This document shows positions 45,991 through 55,665 of a stretch of DNA of 64,000 nucleotides, in pieces. Below the pieces are notes generated by a model. It searched no databases. It was given only the letters and a program-made list of their open reading frames with translations, and had not been told where the DNA came from. How positions within the stretch are numbered: position 1 is the first letter of the stretch; every line of letters begins with the position of its first letter. A program made the position numbers and the translations under genes. Origin of the DNA: Chloranthus sessilifolius (Eukaryota > Streptophyta > Magnoliopsida > Chloranthales > Chloranthaceae); NCBI GenBank assembly GCA_021018995.1, contig CM037588.1, positions 93,160,765 to 93,224,764 of the forward strand, read 5' to 3'.

Positions 45991-46208
45991 GGAATCGGGC
46001 TTTTCTATTCTAAAATTGCATGATTTCTTTGGATTTATTTTTCTCGTGTTCTTGGAGATCTCCAGACCTAGATTTCAACAGTTGGAACAACGATTCTTCA
46101 TGGATTAAATCCGAATCTCTTCAAAAAGGTAAACCCTATCTTTCCATTGAATTCATTTTTTGCATTTCAAAGTTCGAACCCTAGCTTCCTTAGTTTGTTT
46201 AAAACCAA

Positions 46209-47441
46209 ATGGCTCCTAAAGCTAAGACAACTACTAAACCTCCAACGCCGAAGAGTCCCACATCTCAGGCAGGATCTTGGCGACACCCACCACCACTGGA
46301 ATGACCCAATGTGTGGTGGGTAGCAAAGGGTTTTAAGATTGAATGGACTTTTGACAAGGAGCTTTTCCACGAGCACGAAGCGACCACTGGGCATTTCAAT
46401 ACCTCAGAAAAGTCAGACTGGAAAGCTTACTCCACCCTTTTATTAACTATTATTACCCACGTTTGGTAAGACCCTTTTACCCAAACAGTACTTGGGTGAG
46501 AAGGAGAACACCATATGCACCAAGATAGATAACAGGGTCTATGAATTCAACCATGGCCATGTTGCCGATGCAATGGAGTGTCATGCATAGTACTATGATG
46601 AGATCGATTTGATGGAACCAAACCCAACACCTCTCGACCATCGTATTATACTTGAGAAAATGACCAATGGCAAGCATGGATCAGGCTAGTCGGTGACGAG
46701 AGCCCAGTTACCCAATCGTTTATGGATGTTAGATGTCATTTTTAAGTGCAACCTCTACCCAATGAGACACAAGACAGAAAGGGTAGGCGTTGTATAGCAG
46801 GCACTATTTTTGGCCTTCTCAGGACAGTGGTTTAATGCACCAGAGGTAGTTTTTGAGGGCATAAAATATGCCTGTGGGAAAATGTTGGAAGGCGGAGCAA
46901 AACCCTCAGAGGAGATACCTTACGTACGCCTTATCTCCAACATGATAGAAGATTACTCTGGCAGAGAGGATTATGTGATTTCAGAAGAGAAACCGAGGTT
47001 AAACGACAATGTGAAGCGGTATTCGCTAAAAGAGTGGAAGAAAAGCTATAAACAGTTACTGAAAGCCAGGAAGTAGGAGAATAGGAGCAACCTGCTCCTG
47101 CTAGTCAAGGATAAGCATAGCCAGCACCAGCAGCGCAGCCTCAATAGCGTGCTTCGCACCGTGTGCCCCCACCTCAGCAGGCACCTGCAGCTTTGATCGA
47201 GGATGTTCTGGCCCTCATGGCTAAGAACAATCGCCAACTGCACTGTCATATGGATTACCACGAGAGCGTGCTGACCCATCAAATGCGGCATGCATATCCT
47301 ACTGACTATATGTCTCACCTTGCTGACACTCGTGCCTATGTGGTTGACCCGCATTCCTACACCACAGACACGTCTACTTTAAAGAGTAGGGATACGGAAA
47401 GGGATGAGGTTGGACCATCGGATACGCAGCTGTATCAATGA
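46209..47441 (+). pseudogene. Accessory ORF of G, downstream of pol
   Basis: The gene starts MAPKAKTTTKPPTPKSPTS, like the basic MAPK start of the D ORF. Near 46810-46970 it reads FSGQWFNAPEVVFEGIKYAC and EEIPYVRLISNMIEDY, matching in order and spacing SLGHGFNAAWLIFEAMKDMM and VHTLPYGRLITKLL of the D ORF. It ends in a Lys-rich stretch and a Gln/Ala/Pro-rich tail. I read it as the same accessory protein family in a chromovirus. Extra ORFs downstream of pol are known in plant Ty3/gypsy elements. Function unknown. Fossil with several breaks. Confidence 0.55.
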
Positions 47442-47902
47442 GAGGAATGGGGTTATTTGTGAGCTTTTAAAATTGTTTTGAACTTCGATAGTTTGTGTAA
47501 TTTAATAACAATTGGGTCTTGGAAGACGTTCAAAATCACTTTTTGTCATGTTTGTATATAAATTTTAATTTCAGTGTTTTGCTGTAAATTCATGAAATTG
47601 TTTATGATATATGCATATGATTAGTAAACGTAGTCTTAGTTTATGATAAGTTGGACTGCTAATATAGCTATAAATGTTTTCTTCATTTCGAGACTGCAAT
47701 TTATACTTGAATGGTTTAATTGTCTAGTTCGGAGTATGGATTAAACTTGAATGAGAATTTTAGTAAAGATGAACTTTAGCTGAGAGCTCAGTTAAAGGAT
47801 TGGGTTCCTTTAGGTATGGAATTTTGACTCTCTTAGGTGAGTATAGAATGAGTGTCATTACACAACCTAAGTGACACTACTCAATTTTTGAGGACGAAAA
47901 TT

Positions 47903-47918
47903 CCTAAGGAGGGCAGAA
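47903..47918 (+). promoter_or_regulatory. Polypurine tract of G
   Basis: CCTAAGGAGGGCAGAA precedes TGTGACG. With the upstream GAGGACGAAAATTC it is the standard end of Tekay/Del-type elements. The stretch 47442-47902 before it is non-coding. Confidence 0.85.
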
Positions 47919-50189
47919 TGTGACGTCTTGAAAATTTTCAATTTCTAAACAAGTCCATCCTTGTGTGTGTGTCCGACAGGTCACACGACTGACCTTGTAG
48001 TTTTGGTGGCATGAATTAAATTCCAAAAATATACCTTGAGTATAAAATAAGGAATAAGTGATGATATGGACCGTTAGATGAGTGACCGTACACTGACGTG
48101 CGGTGCATCAGCTTAACACCGAAAACTGGGTCTTAGAGTATAAAAGCAAATGGATAAGAGATTTCCAATTTTTGCTTTGTTTGTTTGTGAAAGTAGAAAG
48201 GAAGGAGAAATTAAATTCCTCCTCCCAGCCTTCTTGTGTGAGCCAACCATTTGATCGCGTCATACGAGATAGATAGAGCGAAGAGTAATGTGTACTTAAG
48301 TGGAGAGTTGTTGTAGGCTTCGTTTTGAGTACGATTGCAGGAGGAATCCACGAATTTCACTCTGAAACCCTCCGTGGCAACTACTCTTGAAAAGAGCATG
48401 AATGACCAAGGAAAGGCAAGAAAAATGTGTTAAGATTTAGTAAAAGTGTAAGTGAAATTGAGAAGCATAGGATTCAATTTTTGGGGAGAAACAAGTCAGG
48501 GAAGGAGAAACACGTAGGGCTGAGAATCAGTCAAAACCGATCCATCGAAATCAATAATCGATCGATCGATTTTGACAGGATAAAAATATGAAGAGTTTAT
48601 GGAGAAACTGATCGACTGAAATGGAATTTGATCGATTGATTTTGGAAAATGATCGATTGATTTGGGAACCGATCAAATAGATTATGATGACAAGGAAATG
48701 TGAAAACTCTAAAGAAACTGATCGATCGAACTGGAATTCGATCGATCGATTTTGGAAGCCGATCGATCAATTTGAGATTCGACCGATCGATTTATCCTAT
48801 TTCTGAGGTTTTCTGTTTTTGGGAAAGAAACTTGGGAAGACTTTGGGACTTCCTTTTCTTTGTCACTTTTGACATGTAAGATGTAAATTTGATGTGTTCT
48901 AGGTTAAGATCAAGGGTGTGTGATAAGAGGGCTATCTTGAAAAGAAGAAATCATTGTTTGGGCTTCAAGTTGAAGTAGGGAAAATCTCATAATATGTGCA
49001 TTGTATACAACTAGCATGGATATTGTGATATGATGAATAAAAGTGTGTAAATCATGAATTTTTTCATCTAATACGCATGATCTTTGTATATGGATTCAAA
49101 CAGGAGAATGTGTGTGTGTGTGTATGTGAACTACATAAGATGTGTACATGTGTGTGTGATTGAACTTCAAGATTTCCAAACTCCAAATATAGTTATAAAA
49201 TACCACATTTCACTGTGATGAACTAAAATTAAGACTTCTCACTTTGATTTAAGGTTCACGTGAAATGAATCCCTTGTGCTTTGGGACGGCGGGATATCCA
49301 TTCATTTTCTTACCGATCTGCGATAAACATCATTCGGCACAAGCATCCCTCATATGAAGGGGCTTGGACATCATGAAAATGGTTCATTGAACGAAGATGG
49401 TTGGGATTCGCATCGATATATGTGCGGCTCTTGATGCTATATATGCTCGAGATTATATTTAAGTGATCAAGTTAAGTTTTTGTTTTGTTATGTGAAAAGA
49501 TTAGAAATCATGTGAAATACCTTTGAAATTTGCATTTGAGATCAGTCTTATTTAAATTCCAACACCTTTAAATTGTAAATCTTTATTTGAAAAGCATATT
49601 CAAATTATGTCATGAGATATATGTGTGATGTGATAATATGCATGCTATTGATGATTCCCTACTGAGCTTAGACTATTAGCTCATCCCTCGACTATACGTC
49701 AAAAGTATAGGTGTAGACGTGAATACTGAGGACCTTGATCTTGACGACTCAAAATACATTCCGAAGGAGTAGACTGAGCCCCCTCCAGAGGAGTTTTTCT
49801 GATAGTTGGGAGACTAGTTAGATTAGATTTTTGTGGTTTGCGTGGATTAGGCTTGGTATGTCCAGCCAATTTTTGTTAGAAATTCAGAACATACGTAATT
49901 ATGATATACATTGTTTTGTGAACCATGTTTCGGTGATGGTCGACCATCACCGGTGGTTCGTTTCGGTTCTTTTGCCCATGTAGTTTTCTATGGTATGAGA
50001 ACCATAATTTTGTCTTACTTTTATAGAAATTGAGATTTTTGTGTTTATCTATGATGACTCTATCTGCTTAGTTAAAAATAACTGCTTTGATTTTTGCCTT
50101 ATGTGGATGTACCAAGTGTTTCATTCGGGGATCGGCCATATCGGCGGTCTGACGGTACTGGTTTTCGGGTTCAAAAATTTGGGCTGTCA
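47919..50189 (+). repeat. 3' LTR of element G
   Basis: About 2.27 kb from TGTGACGTCTTG to GGGCTGTCA. TATAAAAG at 48139-48146 is the likely TATA box. The GATCGATCGA array (48538-48800, about a dozen copies) lies after the TATA box here, so it would be transcribed. A CGGTGATGG/CCATCACCG inverted repeat is at 49930-49952. No gene is seen. The 5' LTR is missing, so the element cannot be dated from LTRs. Confidence 0.82.
48538..48800 (+). promoter_or_regulatory. GATCGATCGA motif array in the LTR of G
   Basis: Repeated ATCGATCGAT/CGATCGAAATGG strings alternate with AATTTTGGAAnC boxes. They match the array at 45725-45975 in motif and in the spacer boxes, though not as one simple duplicated block. 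Confidence 0.8.
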
Positions 50190-51340
50190 TATTGAGCCCC
50201 CTGCAATCACCGAAATTGCAGTGGCGTTACGATGAAAATTATAGGATAGAGGGAAAGCAAAGAAGGTAAAGGAATAGAGGGGAGAGTCGAAGCTCTCTTG
50301 TAGTTCCACTATGGACCTTCACGTGAATGCGCTTCCGGTGCGCTTCCAATACCGGATGGGCTAAGGAAGGGGTTTGAACCTGTAAGGCTAGGGGGACTAG
50401 AAGGTAGGAGAGGTAGGCTGAGGCCTTGATCTTGCTAAAGGTGAGGGATTTATGATGGGAGATAGGGTGTAAAGGATGAACTTAGGTTTGGGAATTTGAG
50501 GGTTAGAACTTGAAAATGGAAAGGATACTCTCTTGATATTTTTCTCTCTTTTTTAGAAATTTTTTCAAGCCTAAAGCAAGGGGGGTGGCTCTCTATATAT
50601 AGAGAAAGGGAGGATTAGTGAAGGGTTTGAGGTGCTAATTAGTTTAGCAATTTGGTAAGAGGGATCTAAGGTTTTCTAGGTTTTTTAGAGCTTAGATAGG
50701 CGGGAATTGGGTTTGGTGGTAGATGATAGGGTGGGGCTTTTAAATGGCTAATGGGTTACACATAGAACTAAAGGGGGTGCAACAGTCCTAAAGGGACCCA
50801 CCCCAAATATTGGGGTGGTCAATAAGTCAAACCCAAAAAGTAAAATTTGACCATTTTCCAAAAAACACTATTCATAAGCCTTGTGTATACTTTATATACG
50901 TTAGGCTTAGGAACAGTGTTCCTGAGAAAATAGAGAAGAACATTGTTCCCAAAAATGAAATAAGAATCGAAGTTTAGCAAGAAATGGTTTTATGATATTT
51001 TATATACGCAAGGCCAATTTCTGGAAAATTTTGCCTTGTGTATATAAAATATATACAAGGCCCAATTCTGGGCAGTGACTCAGCAGGCTTGAAAAATGGG
51101 CCTGGGACCAATCCACCAAGGGTTGATGAGATTTGGTTGGGCCTTCTAAGGGTTTGGGAAAGGGTTAAGGTTTCGAGTTAAGCTCCAAAGGTTTGGGAGG
51201 TGCTTTCAGAAGCTTGGAAGTACACCTTTCTCGAACTACGTGTTGATAGGGCCTTGGGCCAAATTTGGGTGTCTAAAGATGCCCCTTTGGTATTCGATCA
51301 CTAATGATCGCATGCCAAAGAAAGAGGCATCCGAAGAGGT
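50190..51340 (-). mobile_element. Element H: partial B-type LTR with PPT hairpin
   Basis: The reverse strand matches B LTRs over U3 and part of R: TAGACACCCAAATT near 51270, palindromes related to GTATATAAAATATATAC at 50880-51060, a TATA block (TATATATAGAGAGCC, minus) at 50594-50602, and the block near B position 14380-14480 at 50225-50330. It is clearly more diverged than the two B LTRs are from each other. Upstream (to the right) it keeps the PPT hairpin (51273-51336) and then joins D. On the left it abuts the LTR of G. Confidence 0.65.
51273..51336 (-). promoter_or_regulatory. PPT hairpin of element H
   Basis: CTAAAGATGCCCCTTTGGTATTC at the left pairs with CATGCCAAAGAAAGAGGCATCCGAAG at the right around GATCACTAATGATC. 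It is the third copy of the hairpin at 6219-6285 and 26098-26164. In spite of the greater age of H the stem is largely kept. Confidence 0.65.
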
Positions 51341-52944
51341 TGGAAAGGGGAAGTGGGGGCATGATGGAAAGTGGTAGGGGGAGAAGGTGAAAGGGCTGGG
51401 GAGTGATGTGGTGAAGGGAGTGGTGAATCTGGGAGAGGGATGTCATGGGTGGGCAAGGTATCAAGCAAGGTCGTCATGAAGGCCTGATATCCTGAAGTGG
51501 TGGCTAAGTTAAAGTCAAGATCATGGAGGGAAGATGTAGTTGGGAGGGGTTGGACTAGGGGTTGGTCAATATGGGGTGTGTCTGTGGGAATGACAGTGGA
51601 GGTGGAGGTGGAAGTGGGTAAAGATAAGGCAGGGGTAGTGTGAGAGGTTTTCTTTTTAAGGTAGGTTATCAAGGGAGGGCTGTCAGGGTTGAGGTCAGAG
51701 GATGTCGGAGGTACTAGCGCTGTGTATTGAGGTAAGGTGGGTGAAGGGGGAGTGTTGTCATGGGGTTCAACACTTTCCACCCAGGAACGAATTACAGTGG
51801 GGGGTGGAATGGAAAAGGGAGATAAGAGAGGGAAAGGGAGAGATGGAATAGGTGAAGAAATTAGTGGAGAGGCAAGTGTGGTGGATGGAGGGATTGCTGC
51901 AGAAGCAGAGGTGACAGAAGCTTGCGCCACCTTCTTTGGGGTAGGGGCTTTAGCCTTCTTTTTGGGGGCAGGGGTGGCCTTTCCCACTGCAGCTCCCTCT
52001 CCCTGCTCGAAAAAATTCTGAGCTTCAGCCTTCTTCTTCTTCTTCTGGGAATCCATTAGACTTTTGTTGATCCCCCATTGTCTTTTGGCAAAAGTGGTGG
52101 GAGTGAGGTCAGCAGATAATTCCCCCACTGGTATCTTGTATCCACCCTTCAGAAGTAATTTGGTGATGAGTCTTCCGTAGGGGAGAGTGTGGACCTTCTT
52201 TTGCAGCCCAAGCTTCACCATCATATCTTTCATGGCCTCAAAAATCAACCATGCTGCATTAAATCCGTGGCCCAGAGAGAAGGAATAGAGAGCATCAGCA
52301 ATTGGTGTCCTCCTTTCTTGCTGATGGCCGGAGCGGTAGATATTCTTCCTTAGCACTTGATCGATGAATAGCAGCTTGGGATCCAAATCTCTTCTTCTGA
52401 TAGAGTCCCCTGTGGCCTTCAAGCCTCTGGTAATGGCCTGGGCAATGGTATCGAGAGGGGCATTCACAGGGGCACCATAATCGCAGTTGGGATAAAAAAT
52501 GGAAGGAATGCCCAAGACTTCAGCAATCAACGCTGGGTTAAGCAGCATCTCAAAATTGTCAACTAACATAAGGAGGCCAGGCTGCCCATGTGCGTCTGGT
52601 CTAACCCTAAGGTGTTGGTAGAAGAGTTGCACTAACCTAGGATAGGCTAGTGCAGGAATCATTTGCATCAAGGGGAACAAACCAGCCTTGCACAAGAACT
52701 CAATGGCAGGAGCAGACAACGGCTCAGATTCAAAGAACAATATATCAAAAATGGCTTCAGGTTCTAAGGGAATGGAAATGAGGAGCTCAGAGGGAGTAGA
52801 GTAATCCGGTGTATTTGGAGCCACCTCAGGAATCACCTCCTTCCCTTTTTGTTGTGCCGTAGAGGACGTGGCTTTCTTAGGGACAAGCTCCACGGTGGCC
52901 TGGTCCCTGGCTCTCTTCACTGGTGCACTTTTAGGAGCCATCAA
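51301..52944 (-). CDS. Whole accessory ORF of D (putative plant transposon protein-like, 547 aa)
   Basis: The longest open frame in the window and the only long one that looks uninterrupted. Residues 1-40 are basic (MAPKSAPVKRARD, LVPKK). About 45-290 form the domain shared with C and G: PRLVQLFYQHLRVRPDAHG, MLVDNFEMLLNPALIAEVLG, VLRKNIYRSGHQQERRTPI and KVHTLPYGRLITKLLL. A Lys-rich segment (KKKKKAEAQ, APKKKAKAPTPKK) follows near 300-345, and the rest is Pro/Ser/Thr-rich. The last dozen or so residues are encoded beyond the junction with H. I compare the domain, from memory, with PF20167, whose function is unknown. The basic segments would fit nuclear import and DNA binding. The start fits the MAPK start of the G gene. 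Confidence 0.7.
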   Translation of the reverse strand: MMAPKSAPVKRARDQATVELVPKKATSSTAQQKGKEVIPEVAPNTPDYSTPSELLISIPLEPEAIFDILFFESEPLSAPAIEFLCKAGLFPLMQMIPALAYPRLVQLFYQHLRVRPDAHGQPGLLMLVDNFEMLLNPALIAEVLGIPSIFYPNCDYGAPVNAPLDTIAQAITRGLKATGDSIRRRDLDPKLLFIDQVLRKNIYRSGHQQERRTPIADALYSFSLGHGFNAAWLIFEAMKDMMVKLGLQKKVHTLPYGRLITKLLLKGGYKIPVGELSADLTPTTFAKRQWGINKSLMDSQKKKKKAEAQNFFEQGEGAAVGKATPAPKKKAKAPTPKKVAQASVTSASAAIPPSTTLASPLISSPIPSLPFPLLSPFSIPPPTVIRSWVESVEPHDNTPPSPTLPQYTALVPPTSSDLNPDSPPLITYLKKKTSHTTPALSLPTSTSTSTVIPTDTPHIDQPLVQPLPTTSSLHDLDFNLATTSGYQAFMTTLLDTLPTHDIPLPDSPLPSPHHSPALSPSPPTTFHHAPTSPFQPLRMPLSLACDH

Positions 52945-53229
52945 GATTCACCCTGGTGAGTGTGCAGTTGAAATTTGGAAAGGAAATATTAAGAGCAGAG
53001 TCTAACCCTAAAAGTTAGGGTTCTGTTCAATTTGACGCACGGTAGATCGCAAGAGCTCCTAGCAGGGGGCAAATGTTGATGGAAGCTTTAAGAACAAAAA
53101 TCTAGAATTTCAAAGTGAGCAATGAACTGTAGACAGGAAGCTGGAGGAGAGAGGTTGAGAGGAGTGGGAGCTAGGGTTTCACTGGAAGGAGAGGAAAGAG
53201 AAAGCAGTAAAGAAAAGCAGCGCGGGGTG

Positions 53230-53440
53230 GGATTTAAATATCGCGAGGCTCGGCACGCTTTGAAAATATCAACTCGCTGGCTAGGCATGAATGGGTCGCG
53301 AGATTAGATGTTCCTGTAAACTGCGCGAGGCAGCCCACCCAGTTATATCTGAAGCTCGTGACAGCAAAACAAAGTAGTTCTTGATGAACTGCATGAGAGG
53401 GGACCAAACCCATTATTCAGAACCCCGCGATGGCTTAACA
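53230..53440 (-). promoter_or_regulatory. Internal promoter-like block of D
   Basis: On the minus strand CTGCGCGAGG-type motifs (about seven between 53440 and 53241, for example GGGTCGCGAG, TGCGCGAGGCAG and ATCGCGAGGC on the plus strand) are followed by TATTTAAATC at 53231-53240, about 290 bases before the accessory ORF. The motif is that of the D LTR. Between this block and gag (53441-53756) I see nothing else. Confidence 0.5.
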
Positions 53441-53756
53441 GAGTTAGAATTCACTCACCCACTAGTCAGCTTTTTAACCCTGACTTTATGGGTGGATTCT
53501 CTCACAGCCTCTCTTCCAGGGACACCCATAAGCATTATAAGGCATTCACAAATTCTCACACTCTCAAAGCATTAAATTCACACATCATGAAAAGCATTCA
53601 AATACTACCATTATAATTCAATCACTTGAAATTAGCAAACAAGGGGAACAGGAATAAAAGTAGGCATAAAGTACTAAACTCAGATTCCAACAAGATTGCT
53701 ATAAATTCCTCTAAACTGTAAAGTACATATTATACAAAGGTGCACAGTTCTTATCA

Positions 53757-55340
53757 TCAATTCAATGAAAGATCCCCTTCAGGGTTGGAGGATCCTTCAC
53801 CACTCAAAAATTGGCCCTTGGGATTAACCACTGGTTGACTGGGCAACCTTCCCTCTTCTCTTTTGGCTAAGGTGTTCGCTAGTTGTCCAATCAGTTCTTC
53901 CATCTTCTTAATGCTCTGACCATGAGAGTTCACAGTCTGAGCCAAGGAACCCAGGTTTTGCAGTGAGGTCAAGACCTGGTCCTCGAAAGAAGTATTTCTA
54001 GGTTGAGAAGGGGGTAAGACCAACTGATTTTGCTACTGATGGGGCTGCTGATGGTGCTGGAAGGTAGACCTAGGGGCATTCCCTTGATTAAACTGCTGTT
54101 GTGGCCTTTGTGGTAAGGCCAACATCTGCTGGGGCTGCATGTAGTTGTCTTGCCTCCACCTCAGATTTGGGTGGTCTCTCCATTGGTAACCAACATTTTG
54201 GTGCTGGTATCCATATGGCTGCCTATTGTAGCCCCCAGATTGTTGCTGGCCATAAGATTGAGCAGCAGTAGCATGTTCCAAAACTAATTTAGGAAATTGC
54301 CCTGCAGATGGACATTCCTCCACTGTGTCCTGTGGGGACTGGCATATCAGACATGCCTCCGCCACATGAGCAGCCCCTCTGGGTTACATCACAGTCAATA
54401 ATTTGTCAAACTTCATAGAGAGGTTTGCCATCTGCAGCTACAGGTCATTGTTCCCAAACACCTCATAAACATTTCCTCTTGATCCAGCAGCAGGCCCCAC
54501 CTTTGACTCAGATTCCTTACTAGTTCTTGCCAGGGATGGCTTTTGAAAAGCATTCTCACTAATCACCTCAAACAATTCCCATGCCTCCTCAGAAGTCTTG
54601 TGCATGTAGGATCCACCACAAGAGGCATCGACCATATCTCTATTTTTCTCATCAATCCCATTGTAGAAGCCTTGTACAAGCTGCCACTCTGGGATCTTGT
54701 GGTGGGGGCATTGTTTGAGCATCTCTTTAAACCTATCCCAGGACTGGTTAAAATCCTCAGTTGGGGATTGAGCAAACGCAAGAATCTCTTTCCTCAACTG
54801 GCTAGTTTTGGTCTCAGGGAAGAACTTGGTTAGGAACTTGGTCTACAGGTCTTTCCATGAAGCAATGCTATTGTTGGGGAGAGTGGTCAACCAGGTACTG
54901 GCCCTATCCTTCAGAGAGAAGGGAAAGAGTCTGAGCCTAGTAGCCTCAGGTCCCAAACCAGTGATATTAAAAGTGGTGCACAAGGCCAAGAACTGGTCAA
55001 TATGCTTGTAAGGGTCCTCTTTGCTAAGCCCATGGAAAGTTTGGCAAGACATCTGGATGATTGAAGTTTTTATCTCATAGTTCCCCTGAACATCAGGGAA
55101 TTGAATGCTAAAAGGGGAGTTATAGTCATCCGGAGCATTCAACTCCTTGAGGGTTCTGGGTTGTTCTTCACCCATAATTGTTGTCACAGATTCACTTGGG
55201 GGCTCTCCTGTAGTGTGCCTGTCTCTCCTAAGTCTCCTTTCCCTTTCTAACTCAGGGTTAAGAGGCTCTAAAGCAGGGCTGAGGGATCTCCTCCCTAGCA
55301 TACAAGCACACCAACAGCAAGGAAAGCTTCTTGCAGGCAC
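53757..55340 (-). pseudogene. Gag of element D (Athila-like)
   Basis: The N-terminal part reads LKELNAPDDYNSPFSIQFP and FHGLSKEDPYKHIDQFLALC. The gag core has LRLFPFSLKDRASTWLTTLP, FNQSWDRFKEMLKQCPHHK and MVDASCGGSYMHKT, each a standard phrase of Athila gag. A Cys-rich EACLICQSPQDTVEECP (zinc-knuckle-like) is near 54310-54360, then a Gln-rich stretch, and the end GRLPSQPVVNPKGQF is the well-known Athila gag tail. It would form the particle. Fossil with a few breaks. Confidence 0.85.
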
Positions 55341-55641
55341 ATTGCAAAAGAATAATTGTACACTAACAAATTTATCTAACTAGTTTACAGCTATTCAGAG
55401 AATACATTTAAAACTATCCTATATACTGCTAGAAAATTTTTTAAGAAAGATAGACAGAGCTTTAAAAGTCAGAGAGTTTGCAAACAGAGGTAGCTAAGCT
55501 CCAATTGCAGTCCAACTATCCTTCACTGCTGCGGTTTAGATCTGCAAGAAAGATTCAAAATTATGTCAGCAGTATCAATTATTCACATGTGCAAAGAATA
55601 CTAAGAATACAAAAACTAAGGGTCTACTAATAGATCATCGT

Positions 55642-55659
55642 TCCTCGGCAATGGCGCCA
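55642..55659 (-). promoter_or_regulatory. Primer binding site of D (tRNA-Asp)
   Basis: Minus-strand TGGCGCCATTGCCGAGGA differs from the tRNA-Asp complement TGGCGCCGTTGCCGGGGA at two places, both G to A. It follows the LTR end CCAACA by a short spacer. Confidence 0.82.
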
Positions 55660-55665
55660 AAAACT

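Noticed and set aside
49920-49955. CGGTGATGG/CCATCACCG inverted repeat as a terminator
   Set aside because: It lies inside a plant LTR. A bacterial-type terminator makes no sense here, and the arms are short.
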